Shown here: positions 5,177 to 5,520 of the stretch, in pieces
Numbering within the stretch: position 1 is the first letter of the stretch
Layout of the letters: every line of letters starts with the position of its first letter
Assembly (NCBI GenBank): GCA_903845315.1
Contig: CAIMWY010000080.1
Location: 1-5,520 of the forward strand
Source: an uncultured Burkholderiales bacterium
GTDB taxonomy: Bacteria > Pseudomonadota > Gammaproteobacteria > Burkholderiales > Burkholderiaceae
Length of the DNA stretch: 5,520 nucleotides
Direction of reading: 5' to 3'
Made by a program: the position numbers and the translations under genes
The notes under the pieces: generated by a model
What the model was told of the DNA's origin: nothing
Seen by the model: the letters and a program-made list of their open reading frames with translations, nothing else
Databases searched by the model: none

Positions 5177-5520
5177 ATGCTCAATATTTTTACGCTGGCC
5201 AACGGCCGTCTCTTCCAAGAAGAGATCGAGTCGCTGGAAGAACTCTCTAAATTTCAACCTATCTGGGTAGACCTTGAAGCGCCTACGCTGGAGGAAAAGC
5301 GCTGGATCAAGCAGTACTACGGACTGTCCATCCCCGAAGACGCGATGGACGAGGACATTGAGGAATCCGCCCGTTTCTACGAAGAAGACAACGGCGAACT
5401 TCATATCCGCAGCGACTTTTTGATCGCAGACGAAGACGAGCCGCGCACAGTGCGCGTGGCTTTCATCTTGAACCAAAACAACAACGCACTCAAAAGCCGT
5501 GGCGTGCTGTTTTCGATCCA
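5177..5520 (+). CDS. corA: Magnesium/cobalt transport protein CorA, N-terminal 114 codons (runs off the right edge)
   Basis: The frame stays open from the ATG at 5177 to the window end and reads MLNIFTLANGRLFQEEIESL at the start. Further on it has IWVDLEAPTLEEKRWI (29-44), GLSIPEDAMDEDIEESARFY (49-68) and ELHIRSDFLI (74-83). This is the cytoplasmic N-terminal domain of CorA as found in betaproteobacteria; the family forms pentameric inner-membrane channels for Mg2+, with Co2+ and Ni2+ as side substrates. The C-terminal membrane helices and the GMN motif lie outside the window, so transport residues cannot be checked. The segment is rich in Asp and Glu, as expected for the Mg2+-sensing cytoplasmic funnel. 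No clear Shine-Dalgarno precedes the ATG; a small GGTG/CACC hairpin (5154-5167) occupies that region. It is divergent from hpf. Confidence 0.9.
   Translation, partial: MLNIFTLANGRLFQEEIESLEELSKFQPIWVDLEAPTLEEKRWIKQYYGLSIPEDAMDEDIEESARFYEEDNGELHIRSDFLIADEDEPRTVRVAFILNQNNNALKSRGVLFSI

Noticed and set aside
5076..5270. 64-codon plus-strand frame starting TTG across the large hairpin
   Set aside because: It overlaps corA out of frame, has no ribosome site, and the AT/GC pattern does not look coding.
5072..5476. Open 134-codon frame on the minus strand near the right edge
   Set aside because: It runs antisense through the clearly coding corA start and resembles no family I know; it is a shadow of corA codon usage.

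Overview
The window looks like ordinary chromosomal core sequence of a betaproteobacterium, most likely family Comamonadaceae (Limnohabitans, Rhodoferax or Acidovorax type). The basis is the protein sequences: a LeuRS N-terminus MQDKYNHTEVE, a Fur beginning MAHADELKNIGLK, a CorA beginning MLNIFTLANGRLFQEE, and HprK next to PtsN. Base composition is moderately GC-rich and even throughout. There is no insertion sequence, phage gene, tRNA, rRNA or CRISPR array. No wholly new system is visible; the least explained stretch is the structured leader in front of corA.

Layout. At the left edge are the first codons of leuS (minus strand). Upstream of it lies a tightly packed minus-strand operon, read in the order bamE (outer-membrane lipoprotein of the BAM complex), dapB (lysine/peptidoglycan precursor synthesis), exbB and exbD (inner-membrane proton-driven motor). 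Its junctions are two 4-base ATGA overlaps and one zero-gap TGA/ATG junction. A hairpin with a short T run lies between exbD and leuS. The ferric uptake regulator fur runs divergently from bamE on the plus strand and converges on hprK after 17 bases. hprK (HPr kinase/phosphorylase) and ptsN (EIIA-Ntr) form a second minus-strand pair whose reading frames overlap; hprK has no ATG start and must use TTG. Upstream is hpf (hibernation promoting factor) with a consensus Shine-Dalgarno, closed by a strong intrinsic terminator before ptsN. Divergent from hpf, the right edge holds the first 114 codons of corA (Mg2+ channel).

How it fits together. hpf-ptsN-hprK is a regulatory block (ribosome hibernation plus the nitrogen-type PTS and its HPr kinase). 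In many proteobacteria it follows rpoN and precedes rapZ; neither is adjacent here. bamE-dapB-exbB-exbD joins envelope assembly, cell-wall precursor supply and envelope energisation. The likely control points are the 82-base fur/bamE divergent region, a promoter for ptsN placed directly behind the hpf terminator, and the 279-base hpf/corA divergent region. On the corA side the last holds several hairpins, including a 16-bp stem, and short candidate leader reading frames.
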